A stretch of 64,000 nt of DNA from Sphingopyxis indica. GTDB lineage: Bacteria; Pseudomonadota; Alphaproteobacteria; Sphingomonadales; Sphingomonadaceae. The translations under genes were made by a program, and so were the position numbers. The notes beneath the pieces were generated by a model, which made no database searches, was not told where the DNA came from, and saw only the letters and a list, made by a program, of their open reading frames with translations. Positions within the stretch are counted from its first letter, which is position 1. Every line of letters starts with the position of its first letter. Positions 53,241 through 62,735 of this stretch are shown here, piece by piece. Where the stretch lies: contig NZ_FZPA01000012.1 in assembly GCF_900188185.1 (NCBI RefSeq), forward strand, positions 30,001 to 94,000, written 5' to 3'.

Positions 53241-53962
53241 CAGCGTTCCCCCAACTCGTCCACGCGGACTTCCACACGCCGGTTTGCAGGCGTGCGCTCT
53301 CCGTCGATCGTTTCAACCTTCAGGTCGCGCTCGCCGTGGCCTGAAACGGCAATGATCGCTTCGGGAATGCCGCTCGCGACCATCATGTCGGCGATTGTCC
53401 GCGCTCGCCGGACCGAAAGCGCGTCGTTATAGGCGTCCGAACCCGAGCGATCGGTGTGCCCGACGACCGTAAAGGCCATCCATCCGCATCGTTCCCGATT
53501 GTCGGCCACGAAAGTGATGGCCCGTGCCGCGTCGGCCGGCGCAACCGTCGAATCCCAGTCGAAATAAAAGGTCGAAGCAACCTCCGGCGGACAATTGTCG
53601 ACCGGTGGCGGAGGCGGCGGCGACAGCGGTTCGGCCGCCGGTTGCGGCGCGCGCGTCATCATCCCGTAGGCGAAATCGCACCGGCGCAGACTGTCATCGT
53701 CCTTGCTGCCCGATTTCAGGAAGCCGAGTGCTATTCCGCACTGAACCTTTGCTTCGCTCGCCCAGGTGTGGACATTGTTGTCGGCCGACACGACCGTTGG
53801 ATCGGTCGACGTGGCCAACGCCGCATCATAACGAGTCCGGACTTCCCCGCGAAGCTGGTCGACCGAAAGATCGGTCAGCGCTTGCGCCGAAGCGCCATAG
53901 CAAGGAACGAGCGCCAATGCGGCAATCGCTCCTGCTATTCCAGTCATTCTTTGATTCGACAT
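53240..53962 (-). CDS. OmpA-family peptidoglycan-binding protein
   Basis: 240 residues from the ATG at 53962 with a signal peptide (IAGAIAALALVPCYGASAQ). A ~90-residue helical N-terminal part with two Cys is followed by a Pro run (SPPPPPPPVDN). The OmpA C-terminal domain is at about residues 130-235: FYFDWDSTVAPADA, then VVGHTDRSGSDAYNDALSVRRARTI, with the Asp and Arg that bind diaminopimelate. It probably tethers the export complex or adhesin to peptidoglycan. It lies 49 bp after the adhesin gene and overlaps tolC, so it belongs to the operon. Confidence 0.9.
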   Translation of the reverse strand: MSNQRMTGIAGAIAALALVPCYGASAQALTDLSVDQLRGEVRTRYDAALATSTDPTVVSADNNVHTWASEAKVQCGIALGFLKSGSKDDDSLRRCDFAYGMMTRAPQPAAEPLSPPPPPPVDNCPPEVASTFYFDWDSTVAPADAARAITFVADNRERCGWMAFTVVGHTDRSGSDAYNDALSVRRARTIADMMVASGIPEAIIAVSGHGERDLKVETIDGERTPANRRVEVRVDELGER

Positions 53963-54011
53963 CGGTGATGCCCCCTCCCCTGTCCAATATGAGTCCGGTC
54001 CAGCCTGCCGG

Positions 54012-57000
54012 TCAGGCCGAAGCGAGCTGATGCAGGTCATGCTCGATCGGTTGATGCACGAACATTGCCATCTCGCTCGTCACATTCGCTTCGAGCATCT
54101 GCGCGAGATCGACCTTCGCGTCGCTTGCATGCGCATCATGCGCCTGCCCATCGACGATCGCGTCGATCAGCTTGTCGACGCTGCCGTGATCGATGGCTTC
54201 GGCGAGAACTCTGGCGGCCGCGGCTGGATCGGCGTCGGCGCCGGCAACCTTTGCCGCAATGTCAGGAGTCGCAGCGCGCAGCGCGATGAGGCCGTCCATC
54301 GCCGTCGATGGCAGGGCGATCCGCGGTGCAGCCATGTCGAATAGCGCATCGGATGCGTGATCGCCGGCGCTAGCCTGTGCGTCGACGCGCAGGCTCGCAT
54401 CGCTCGCATTGTCTTCGATACCCCGATGGATCGGACCCTCGTCGCCAGCGGTGCGCAGCGCATGGTCGTTTGCGGGCGCCTCCCCCCTTGTTTCGATGCG
54501 CTCGAAGGCCGTGGCGAGCCTCGGCTGCAAAACGCCTTCCTGAGCTTCGGCAACCGGCGGGAGCGCCGGCAGCGGAGCGATCTGCGCAGGCTGATCATGC
54601 ACAAGCGGTGCAGGCGCGCCATGTTCGGCCTGCCCGGCTGCTTGCACCATAGTAACGAGCGATGCCGCAACGAGGGCATCGGCGACCGGCGCTGTGCCAC
54701 CCGTGCGTTCCGGGCTACGAGTCGCGGTTCCCTCGACGACGGGGGCCTTCGAATAGGCGAAGGCGCTATCGGCTGCGACACGAACGGTTCCGTCTTCGAG
54801 CGTGTAGCTGGTTTCGCCATAGACCCTGACATCGCCCTGCGCCGTCGTATAGCTTCTGCCATCCGATTCGAGGCTGATCGATACGATTCCGGCCTCGACG
54901 AGACTGCGGAATTCGCCTTCGTCGGTGACGCCGTTGCTGTTGGCATCCTGCCACACGCCGAAGCTCGGGAAGGCATCATCCTGGCGGTCCAGAACGCCGT
55001 CTTCATTCGAGTCATAGTGGACCGCGAGGCCTTCGAGGTCGGTCAGTCCATTACCGCCGAACACGATCTCCGATCCGCCGTCGACCATTCCGTTGCCGTT
55101 CGCGTCGATGGCAAGCAAGCCATCGTCGGGACCGACCCACGCCGTATTCTGACGTTCGCCGTCGCCGAAATAGTCGAAACTGATGCCCGCCGAACGCGAG
55201 ACGAACTCGACCCCGTCTCCATCGAGGTCCAGCGCGAGCGGCGGAACCGAAGGTTCGTCGATGAAGACGCTGATCTGGAGCGGGTTGCTCGTGTCGCCGT
55301 CGCCATCGGTGCCCACGACCGTGAAATCATAGGTGACGTCGGGGGGCAATATCGTGCGCGCAACGGTGACGTCAGTTGCAAATCGAGCCGTGGCCTTCTC
55401 GTTTGTGTCGATGTTTTCGATCCTCAAGACGCTGAACTGGATCGACGGATCGATGGTGACCTGCCCGGCCGAATTCACCGCAAAGGTGCCGGTTTCGGTG
55501 GCCGCGACCGTCCCGTCGGGATTATAGCGCGTCGCCGTCCACTCGAAATCGACAGGTTCGAACTTCACCTGCTGGACGTTGAGCGTGATCGAATCGAGAA
55601 GGTCGGCGTTGGTCTGTGGTGCGTCGTTGACGCCGAAATTGCCGGGATCATGAAATTCGAGTTCGAACCACTCGCCATGATCGGTCCATTGATTGTTGAC
55701 CCCGAAACCCTGGTCGCTGGCGTTTACCCCCGACCCGTTGGACTGGAACTCGACCCGACCGGCTTCATTGAGCGCCGTATTCGGATCGTCGTCGAGTTCG
55801 CGGAAGCTTGGGCCGCCTGCCGACAGATTGGCGAAGGAAATGCTTTCCTGCGTTGCCGCATTGGGCGTGATCAAATCGAATTCGTAGTTGCCGTCGGCGT
55901 GGACGGTCATCCTGAAGACATCGGTACCGTCCGAAGTTTCGGCCAAAAGCTCGGTGCGCAAAAAGTCGCCCGAACCGTCCACGATATTGGTCTCGGTGTA
56001 AGTGATGCCTTCGATCGTCGGACCGGTAATGTGGTAGTAGCTGGCTCCGTCGGCTCCGAATGCGGCATCGAAGGACCCGCTTGCCGAGCCGACCGCGTTG
56101 GTAAGGGTCAGCATTTCGGGACCGGCTGTCTCCGCCAGGGTCGGCGCATCGTCATCGAAGGTGATGGTGAGGCTGTTGCCGGGGACGGTGGAGCCGTCGG
56201 CGTCGGTGATGCTGTAGGCGATGGTCGCGGTGGCGTCGGTGCCCTCGTCGTTGGGGCCGCCGGCGTGCAGGACATTGTCGAGCAGCGTGACCTTGTAGGC
56301 GCCGGTCGCCGGATCGGTGATCTCGACCGTGAACAGCGCGGTGCCGACGCGGCCCGCATCGGGGCTCGCCGACACCGTCGCGGTCAGCACATTGCCGACG
56401 AGCGAGTAGGTGACCGTCTCGAGCCCGATCGTCGCGCTCGTGTTGGTGCCGAAGCCGAACCCATTGGCCCCCGCGCCGTCGCCGCCGACCGAGCCCCCGA
56501 GCGTGCCGGTGAAGCTCGCTTCGCTGGTGTCGCCGGGATCGTCGCCCGCATTGGCGTCGAGGTCCCCGGCCACGCTCGCGGGGTTGCCGCCGGCCAGCCC
56601 GTCGTCATCGACCGCCGCGCTCGCCGTCCCCCCCGTCGGCGCATTGGCATCGTCGATCTGGAAGCTGAAGCCGGCGCTCGCCGTGTCGCCGTCGCCGTCG
56701 GTGACGGTGAAGGTGCCCGCGATCGGAGCCACCGGGCTCAGCGTCGCGGCATCGGCCCTGAACTCGTAGGAACCGTCGGCCCGCACGCGCAGCTCGCCGT
56801 CGCCAAGGTCGATCCAGCCCGACCAGCCGTCGGGGTTGAACGACACCGCGCCGCCGTTGACATGGGTCAGGCTCGCCCCGTCGGCGCCCGCCGCAAAGTC
56901 GAACGTCCCCGTTAGCGTCGTCCCCTCGTCCAGCGACTGCAACGCTTCCGCCGTCGCGCTCGGCGCATCGTCATCGAAGGTGATGGTGAGGCTGTTGCCG

Positions 57001-60000
57001 GGGACGGTGGAGCCGTCGGCGTCGGTGATGCTGTAGGCGATGGTCGCGGTGGCGTCGGTGCCCTCGTCGTTGGGGCCGCCGGCGTGCAGGACATTGTCGA
57101 GCAGCGTGACCTTGTAGGCGCCGGTCGCCGGATCGGTGATCTCGACCGTGAACAGCGCGGTGCCGACGCGGCCCGCATCGGGGCTCGCCGACACCGTCGC
57201 GGTCAGCACATTGCCGACGAGCGAGTAGGTGACCGTCTCGAGCCCGATCGTCGCGCTCGTGTTGGTGCCGAAGCCGAACCCATTGGCCCCCGCGCCGTCG
57301 CCGCCGACCGAGCCCCCGAGCGTGCCGGTGAAGCTCGCTTCGCTGGTGTCGCCGGGATCGTCGCCCGCATTGGCGTCGAGGTCCCCGGCCACGCTCGCGG
57401 GGTTGCCGCCGGCCAGCCCGTCGTCATCGACCGCCGCGCTCGCCGTCCCCCCCGTCGGCGCATTGGCATCGTCGATCTGGAAGCTGAAGCCGGCGCTCGC
57501 CGTGTCGCCGTCGCCGTCGGTGACGGTGAAGGTGCCCGCGATCGGAGCCACCGGGCTCAGCGTCGCGGCATCGGCCCTGAACTCGTAGGAACCGTCGGCC
57601 CGCACGCGCAGCTCGCCGTCGCCAAGGTCGATCCAGCCCGACCAGCCGTCGGGGTTGAACGACACCGCGCCGCCGTTGACATGGGTCAGGCTCGCCCCGT
57701 CGGCGCCCGCCGCAAAGTCGAACGTCCCCGTTATCGTCGCCCCCTCGTCCAGCGACTGCAACGCTTCCGCCGTCGCCGTGGGAATATCATCGGCAACCTG
57801 GACGGTGACGGCGCCGGTCGCGATGTCGCCGTCGGTGTCCGAGCCCTGCACGGTGACCGAACCAAGGGCCTGTGTCTGCGCTGCCATTGCGAGTTCGTGG
57901 GGCAGATTGTCGGCGAGGGTTACGGTGACCGTGACCGCTTCGGTCGCGCCCGGAGCAATGCTGGCAGGCGCCGACAGGCTGATGGTGATCGCCGCAGGGC
58001 CGCCGCTGGTCAACGATCCGGTGATCGTCTGGCCGTCGGGGGAGAGTGACCAGAAAATATCGCTGCCGGCGCCGTCGAGATTGGCGACGAGGCCATCGAC
58101 GCCGGTGAAGGCAAAGCCCGACAGCGTATCGGAGCCCGCGGTGAAGTCGAGCGTGCCGCTCGCCACCTCGGCATTGCTGAGCGGCGTGCTTCCTCCAGCG
58201 TCGAGCGCGGCCTCGTCGACGGTCAGGGTCAGGGTGTCGCCGCCCGAGGGGGCGGCGCCGTCGTCGATCAGGATCGTCAGCGTGTCGGATGTCGGGTCGC
58301 CGTCGCCATCAACCGCCGACAAGGTGAAGCTCGCTGCCGGATTCAGGCTGTTGTCCTGATCGCCAGCTGCCGCGAAACTGAACGTTCCATCGGCCCGCAC
58401 GGTCAGGACGCCCGTGGACTGCCCGATCGTTACCGAGCTGCCCGGCGTGAGCGACAGCGCTGCCGAGCCGCTGCCGAAGGTCACGACGACCGATGATACG
58501 CCGTCGGCACCGGCGTCGAGCGACCAGCTACCGTCGACGGCGGGGCCGCCCTCGACCGCATGGGTGGGCGTGTCGGACACCAGAAGCGTGGGAATATCGT
58601 CGATGACGGTGACGTCGAACGATCCAGAACCCGACGATCCGTCGCTATCCGTCACCGTAAACCCGATGCCCGACAGAATGTCGCTGTCTTCGCTGCCGGG
58701 TGCGGCCTGATCGACGGCCTGGGCCAGGGTAACCGAATAGTTGTAGGTTACTTCGGTCGCGCCCGGGCCGGCGGTCGCGCCGGTCAGGCTGATACGGATG
58801 ACCTCCGATCCGCCGACCGAACCGACGAGATCGGCGCCATCCTTGGCGAAAGTCACCGGATTGCCATCGACGGTCAGTTGCGTGTCGAGAGCTGCGGCGT
58901 CGTTCAAGACGATCGAACCCGTCAATGCCGGCGGGACGTCGCCGCCGAAATCGACCACGATCGTGCCAGTCGCGCTGTTGCTGCCCGTCGACGTGACCTC
59001 GCCGGGCAGGCCATCGTCGAGATTGGCTCCGACAAGCCCGTCCTCGTCGACCGTCACATTCGCGGCGCTGCGTATGATCGGCATCGAATCGGCGATGAGG
59101 GTGATCGTGGCCGTTGCTGTGGACGTATCGCCGTCGCCGTCGGTGATCTGGTACTGAAAGCTGACGTCGCCCACTTCTCCGGGCGCCTGGGTATAGGTGA
59201 AGCTTCCATCACCATTGTTCACAAGCACACCGCCGCCCGAAAGCGATCCGGCGACGATGGAAACCGCCGCCGGCTGGACACCGTCCGCACCCTGCACATC
59301 ATTTGCCAGGACGTTGATTGTAACCGGCTGGTTCTCGACGCTCTGCACCAGAGCATCGTCGATCGCCGTCGGCACATCGTCGGTGACGACAATGTCAATC
59401 GTCGCACCGGCGTTCGAACCATCGCTGTCGGTGACCGTCACGCCTATGCTGTCGGCAAGGCTATCCTGTCCCGCTGACGCATGATCGAGCCGGTTGTCGC
59501 CAAGGATATAGCTATAGGTGAAAGTGCCGCCGATCACCGAGCCGTCGGCGCCGATCACCGGCGTAAAGCCGGTGATGGCAAGGCTGCCATAGCTTGTCGA
59601 TACGGTCTGCGGGATGAAGCTGCCATCGGTATCGACAAGCGTCAGCGGCGTGATCGGCGATCCGTTGAAGCTGTCGAGCACCACGGTTCCCATGCCATCG
59701 GGTGTCGAAACCGAGAAAGCCCCGTCGCCATTTACGGCATCGGGCGTCGTGTCGGATCCCGCGGGTTCGCTGCCCCGCACCGCAAGGTCATCCTCGTCGA
59801 ACGCGAGTTCGCCGCCCACCGCGTCGAGGCCGCTGATGGTGACGCCGTCGTCGGCACCGTTGATGGTGATCGTGAGCGTCGCGGTCGCGGTATCGCCGTC
59901 GCCGTCGGTGATGGTGTAGTCGAAGTTCTCGGTCAGCGTCTCGCCGGCCGAGAGGCCCTGGACCGGCTGCGCCGCATTGTCGAGGACATAGGTGTAGCTG

Positions 60001-62735
60001 CCGTCGGCATTGAGCGTGAGCGTGCCATAGGCGGTCGCGAAGCTCGTGCCCACGCTGCCGCCCGCTACCGCGGTGACGCTCGCGCCGTCGGCCCCCTGCG
60101 TGTCGGCGACGCCATCGGTTGCATTGGCGTCGCTGCCGCCCGTGCCGGTCAGCACATTGCCATCGGCAACGAGCGGTCCGTCCTCGGTCACGCTGTCCGC
60201 ATCGTCGAACGCGATCGGAACATCGTCCACGATCGTGATGTCCAGACTGGCGTTGGCGGCGGACCCGTCGCTGTCGGTGACCACCACCGCAAAGCTGTCG
60301 GTCACGCCGTCTTCGCCGGCCGCACCGTGCATCAGCGTATTGTCGGAAAGCACATATTCGTAAGTGAAGCTGCCGCCGATCACCGATCCGTCGGCACCGG
60401 TGACCGGCGTAAAGCCTGTGATGTTCACCGTACCGAGCGAGCTCGTCACGGTCACCGCCGTGAAGACTCCGTTCGCGACGACCTGGACTCCGCCGATGGT
60501 GACGTCGCCGAGCCCGTCGGGCGTCGATACGTCGAAGCTGCCGCTTTGGGTCAGCGCCGCTGCATCGGGCGACGAGCCGCCGGGAAGATCATCCTCGTCG
60601 AACGCGAGTTCGCCGCCCGCCGCGTCGAGGCCGCTGATGGTGACGCCGTCGTCGGCACCGTTGATGGTGATCGTGAGCGTCGCGGTCGCGGTATCGCCGT
60701 CGCCGTCGGTGATGGTATAGTCGAAGTTCTCGGTCAGCGTCTCGCCGGCCGAGAGGCCCTGGACCGGCTGCGCCGCATTGTCGAGGACATAGGTGTAGCT
60801 GCCGTCGGCATTGAGCGTGAGCGTTCCGTAAGCGGTCGCGAAGCTCGTGCCCACGCTGCCGCCCGCTACCGCGGTGACGCTCGCGCCGTCGGCCCCCTGC
60901 GTGTCGGCGACGCCATCGGTTGCATTGGCGTCGCTGCCGCCCGTGCCGGTCAGCACATTGCCATCGGCAACGAGCGGTCCGTCCTCGGTCACGCTGTCCG
61001 CATCGTCGAAAGCAGTCGGAACATCGTCCACGATCGTGATGTCGAGCACGTCGCTCGCCATATCCCCGTCGAGGTCGGTAACGACGATGTCGAAGCTCAC
61101 CGTGGTGCCGTCCGGATCGGCCGTATTGTCGCTGAGCGAATAGGTGTAGCTTATCGAACCTTTGCCGGTCGCCGGGTCATAGCTGTAGGCGTCGATTACC
61201 AGCGTGCCGGTGCCGTCGCTCGAAATCGTCTGCGGCAGCGATCCCGGCGTGACGACCACCCCGTTGATGGTCACGCTCGCAACGCCGTCGGGCGAGGTAA
61301 AGCCGATCGTGCCGGATGTCGTTTCGTCGGTGCCGTCGAATGCGGACCCTTGAGTCTCGCCGCCTCGGGGCGGCAGATGGGCTTCGTCGACGACGGTGCC
61401 GTCCCCTTGGCCAGGCACGAAATCGATGACGCTGGGGCTGTCCCCGATCGCGATGGTCAGTGTGGCCGTCGACGTATCGCCGTCGCCGTCGGTGAGCTGA
61501 TAGGTGAATATGTCGCTCACGCCGCCCGGCGTATTGGTATCGCGGACATAGCTGTAATTGCCCTGCGCATCGATCGTCAAAGTGCCATATTGGCCGTGGA
61601 TCGCCGTGCCGGGAGCCGAAAATGTCGTGCCCGTTCCCGCGGCGGCGCCGGTGAGCGACACGCCGTCGGCGCCCGGCGTGTCGGCACCCGCCGCGCCGCT
61701 GTCCGTGCCCTCGCCACTGATCACATTGCCCGTTTCGGCGGTGAAGGTCGCTGCCGCCACCGTATCGGTGTCGGCGCGCGCGACCGGCGCGTCGTCGATG
61801 ATCGAAATGGTGAGATTGGCAGTTGCCGTGTCACCGTCGCTGTCGGTAACGACCACCGTGAACAGGTCCGCCGGGTTCGCCGCCGCATCGCTGTTGTCGA
61901 GCAATGTATAGCTGTAGTCGATGCTGCCGGCATTGATGGCGGTGATCACGAGCTGGCCGAACGGCGTCGAGAAGACCTGGCCGACCGCGGAGACCGCGAC
62001 GCCGTTGATCGTGACCGACGACAGGCCGTCGGGCGCGTCGAACCGGATCGATCCCGAGGTCGTTTCGCCGTCGGCAGCGCTATTGCTGCCCGCAGGTTCC
62101 CCGTCGCGCGCCGGCAGACCGGCTTCGTCGACGCTTGCCGTCGCGTCCACCGAACCGGCAGGCTGATCGGGCGTGACGATGGAAATGGTCGGCTCTTCGT
62201 CGGAATCGGGAATGGCCGGAATGACCTCGCGGTCTTCCGGTTCCGGAAAGTTCAGCTCGGTATAGGGGAGCAGGTTTCCGATCGCATAGGGATCGCCGAT
62301 CGTCCCCTCGTCCTCGGCGAAATTGCCGCCCGAACTGCGAACGCCCGCCTCGGGGTTGAAATCCTGAAGATTTTCGAGCAGCTGGGCAACGGTGCTGGCC
62401 GGCACGATATCGCCGTCCACGACGATTGCCGGAATGTCGATCGCGCCATTGGGAATGACCAGTATTTGCCCGTCGGGCAATGCGATGATCAGATCGGGCC
62501 CGGATACGCCGATATCGTCGATCGAGACCCCCGGGGGGAGAATGATCCGGCCGCCGGCATCCGGAACGAGCATCGCCTGGATGGCCAGCGGAATGGCCGC
62601 CGCGGTCGCGGTTACGCCTGCCGAAGCGGGATGAACCCCGTTGTCCGCGATCGCCTGGCTGCCCCGGGTGTCCGGCTCCGCGCCCGGCGCCGCCGGCCTG
62701 CCGCTCTTCGCCACATTGTCGAAAGCATCCATCAT
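54012..62735 (-). CDS. giant T1SS-143/VCBS repeat adhesin (LapA/BapA-like)
   Basis: About 2,907 residues from the ATG at 62735 (MMDAFDN); GGGG lies a few bases upstream. There is no Sec signal peptide. Residues ~66-130 (ILPPGVSIDDIGVSGPDLII, then LPDGQILVIPNGAIDIPAIV) look like the retention module of LapA-type adhesins. Next come roughly 15 alternating T1SS-143 and VCBS-like beta domains rich in DxDGDT motifs. The C-terminal part (~2,500-2,620) has PLALDLDGDGVEF, DANGNGMVDGG and DANSNGVTDEGEF, an EF-hand-like calcium segment, before a ~300-residue Ala/His/Asp-rich tail. No RTX nonapeptides are seen. Blocks are duplicated: 819 bp at 56142-57775, and 455 bp at 59788 and 60589. Confidence 0.92.
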   Translation of the reverse strand: MMDAFDNVAKSGRPAAPGAEPDTRGSQAIADNGVHPASAGVTATAAAIPLAIQAMLVPDAGGRIILPPGVSIDDIGVSGPDLIIALPDGQILVIPNGAIDIPAIVVDGDIVPASTVAQLLENLQDFNPEAGVRSSGGNFAEDEGTIGDPYAIGNLLPYTELNFPEPEDREVIPAIPDSDEEPTISIVTPDQPAGSVDATASVDEAGLPARDGEPAGSNSAADGETTSGSIRFDAPDGLSSVTINGVAVSAVGQVFSTPFGQLVITAINAGSIDYSYTLLDNSDAAANPADLFTVVVTDSDGDTATANLTISIIDDAPVARADTDTVAAATFTAETGNVISGEGTDSGAAGADTPGADGVSLTGAAAGTGTTFSAPGTAIHGQYGTLTIDAQGNYSYVRDTNTPGGVSDIFTYQLTDGDGDTSTATLTIAIGDSPSVIDFVPGQGDGTVVDEAHLPPRGGETQGSAFDGTDETTSGTIGFTSPDGVASVTINGVVVTPGSLPQTISSDGTGTLVIDAYSYDPATGKGSISYTYSLSDNTADPDGTTVSFDIVVTDLDGDMASDVLDITIVDDVPTAFDDADSVTEDGPLVADGNVLTGTGGSDANATDGVADTQGADGASVTAVAGGSVGTSFATAYGTLTLNADGSYTYVLDNAAQPVQGLSAGETLTENFDYTITDGDGDTATATLTITINGADDGVTISGLDAAGGELAFDEDDLPGGSSPDAAALTQSGSFDVSTPDGLGDVTIGGVQVVANGVFTAVTVTSSLGTVNITGFTPVTGADGSVIGGSFTYEYVLSDNTLMHGAAGEDGVTDSFAVVVTDSDGSAANASLDITIVDDVPIAFDDADSVTEDGPLVADGNVLTGTGGSDANATDGVADTQGADGASVTAVAGGSVGTSFATAYGTLTLNADGSYTYVLDNAAQPVQGLSAGETLTENFDYTITDGDGDTATATLTITINGADDGVTISGLDAVGGELAFDEDDLAVRGSEPAGSDTTPDAVNGDGAFSVSTPDGMGTVVLDSFNGSPITPLTLVDTDGSFIPQTVSTSYGSLAITGFTPVIGADGSVIGGTFTYSYILGDNRLDHASAGQDSLADSIGVTVTDSDGSNAGATIDIVVTDDVPTAIDDALVQSVENQPVTINVLANDVQGADGVQPAAVSIVAGSLSGGGVLVNNGDGSFTYTQAPGEVGDVSFQYQITDGDGDTSTATATITLIADSMPIIRSAANVTVDEDGLVGANLDDGLPGEVTSTGSNSATGTIVVDFGGDVPPALTGSIVLNDAAALDTQLTVDGNPVTFAKDGADLVGSVGGSEVIRISLTGATAGPGATEVTYNYSVTLAQAVDQAAPGSEDSDILSGIGFTVTDSDGSSGSGSFDVTVIDDIPTLLVSDTPTHAVEGGPAVDGSWSLDAGADGVSSVVVTFGSGSAALSLTPGSSVTIGQSTGVLTVRADGTFSFAAAGDQDNSLNPAASFTLSAVDGDGDPTSDTLTILIDDGAAPSGGDTLTLTVDEAALDAGGSTPLSNAEVASGTLDFTAGSDTLSGFAFTGVDGLVANLDGAGSDIFWSLSPDGQTITGSLTSGGPAAITISLSAPASIAPGATEAVTVTVTLADNLPHELAMAAQTQALGSVTVQGSDTDGDIATGAVTVQVADDIPTATAEALQSLDEGATITGTFDFAAGADGASLTHVNGGAVSFNPDGWSGWIDLGDGELRVRADGSYEFRADAATLSPVAPIAGTFTVTDGDGDTASAGFSFQIDDANAPTGGTASAAVDDDGLAGGNPASVAGDLDANAGDDPGDTSEASFTGTLGGSVGGDGAGANGFGFGTNTSATIGLETVTYSLVGNVLTATVSASPDAGRVGTALFTVEITDPATGAYKVTLLDNVLHAGGPNDEGTDATATIAYSITDADGSTVPGNSLTITFDDDAPSATAEALQSLDEGTTLTGTFDFAAGADGASLTHVNGGAVSFNPDGWSGWIDLGDGELRVRADGSYEFRADAATLSPVAPIAGTFTVTDGDGDTASAGFSFQIDDANAPTGGTASAAVDDDGLAGGNPASVAGDLDANAGDDPGDTSEASFTGTLGGSVGGDGAGANGFGFGTNTSATIGLETVTYSLVGNVLTATVSASPDAGRVGTALFTVEITDPATGAYKVTLLDNVLHAGGPNDEGTDATATIAYSITDADGSTVPGNSLTITFDDDAPTLAETAGPEMLTLTNAVGSASGSFDAAFGADGASYYHITGPTIEGITYTETNIVDGSGDFLRTELLAETSDGTDVFRMTVHADGNYEFDLITPNAATQESISFANLSAGGPSFRELDDDPNTALNEAGRVEFQSNGSGVNASDQGFGVNNQWTDHGEWFELEFHDPGNFGVNDAPQTNADLLDSITLNVQQVKFEPVDFEWTATRYNPDGTVAATETGTFAVNSAGQVTIDPSIQFSVLRIENIDTNEKATARFATDVTVARTILPPDVTYDFTVVGTDGDGDTSNPLQISVFIDEPSVPPLALDLDGDGVEFVSRSAGISFDYFGDGERQNTAWVGPDDGLLAIDANGNGMVDGGSEIVFGGNGLTDLEGLAVHYDSNEDGVLDRQDDAFPSFGVWQDANSNGVTDEGEFRSLVEAGIVSISLESDGRSYTTAQGDVRVYGETSYTLEDGTVRVAADSAFAYSKAPVVEGTATRSPERTGGTAPVADALVAASLVTMVQAAGQAEHGAPAPLVHDQPAQIAPLPALPPVAEAQEGVLQPRLATAFERIETRGEAPANDHALRTAGDEGPIHRGIEDNASDASLRVDAQASAGDHASDALFDMAAPRIALPSTAMDGLIALRAATPDIAAKVAGADADPAAAARVLAEAIDHGSVDKLIDAIVDGQAHDAHASDAKVDLAQMLEANVTSEMAMFVHQPIEHDLHQLASA
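56142..57775. repeat. 819-bp tandem duplication inside the adhesin gene
   Basis: Copies 56142-56960 and 56961-57775 are in direct tandem, 819 bp (273 codons) apart. They are nearly identical base for base; I see differences only near the end (GTTAGCGTCGTCCCC versus GTTATCGTCGCCCCC, and the final junction). Each unit encodes one VCBS-type block plus one T1SS-143-type block. Identity at third codon positions implies recent duplication or gene conversion. Confidence 0.93.
59788..61043. repeat. 455-bp direct repeats at 801-bp spacing in the adhesin gene
   Basis: Positions 59788-60242 and 60589-61043 are near-identical and 801 bp (267 codons) apart. They encode the VTEDGPLVADGNVLTGTGG to FDYTITDGDGDT block and ISGLDA(A/V)GGELAFDEDDL. 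The ~346 bp between them encodes a related but diverged T1SS-143 domain, so only half of each period is homogenised. Confidence 0.9.

Noticed and set aside
54012..62735. CRISPR-like or satellite repeat array
   Set aside because: The repeats are hundreds of bases long, in frame, and encode T1SS-143/VCBS protein domains.
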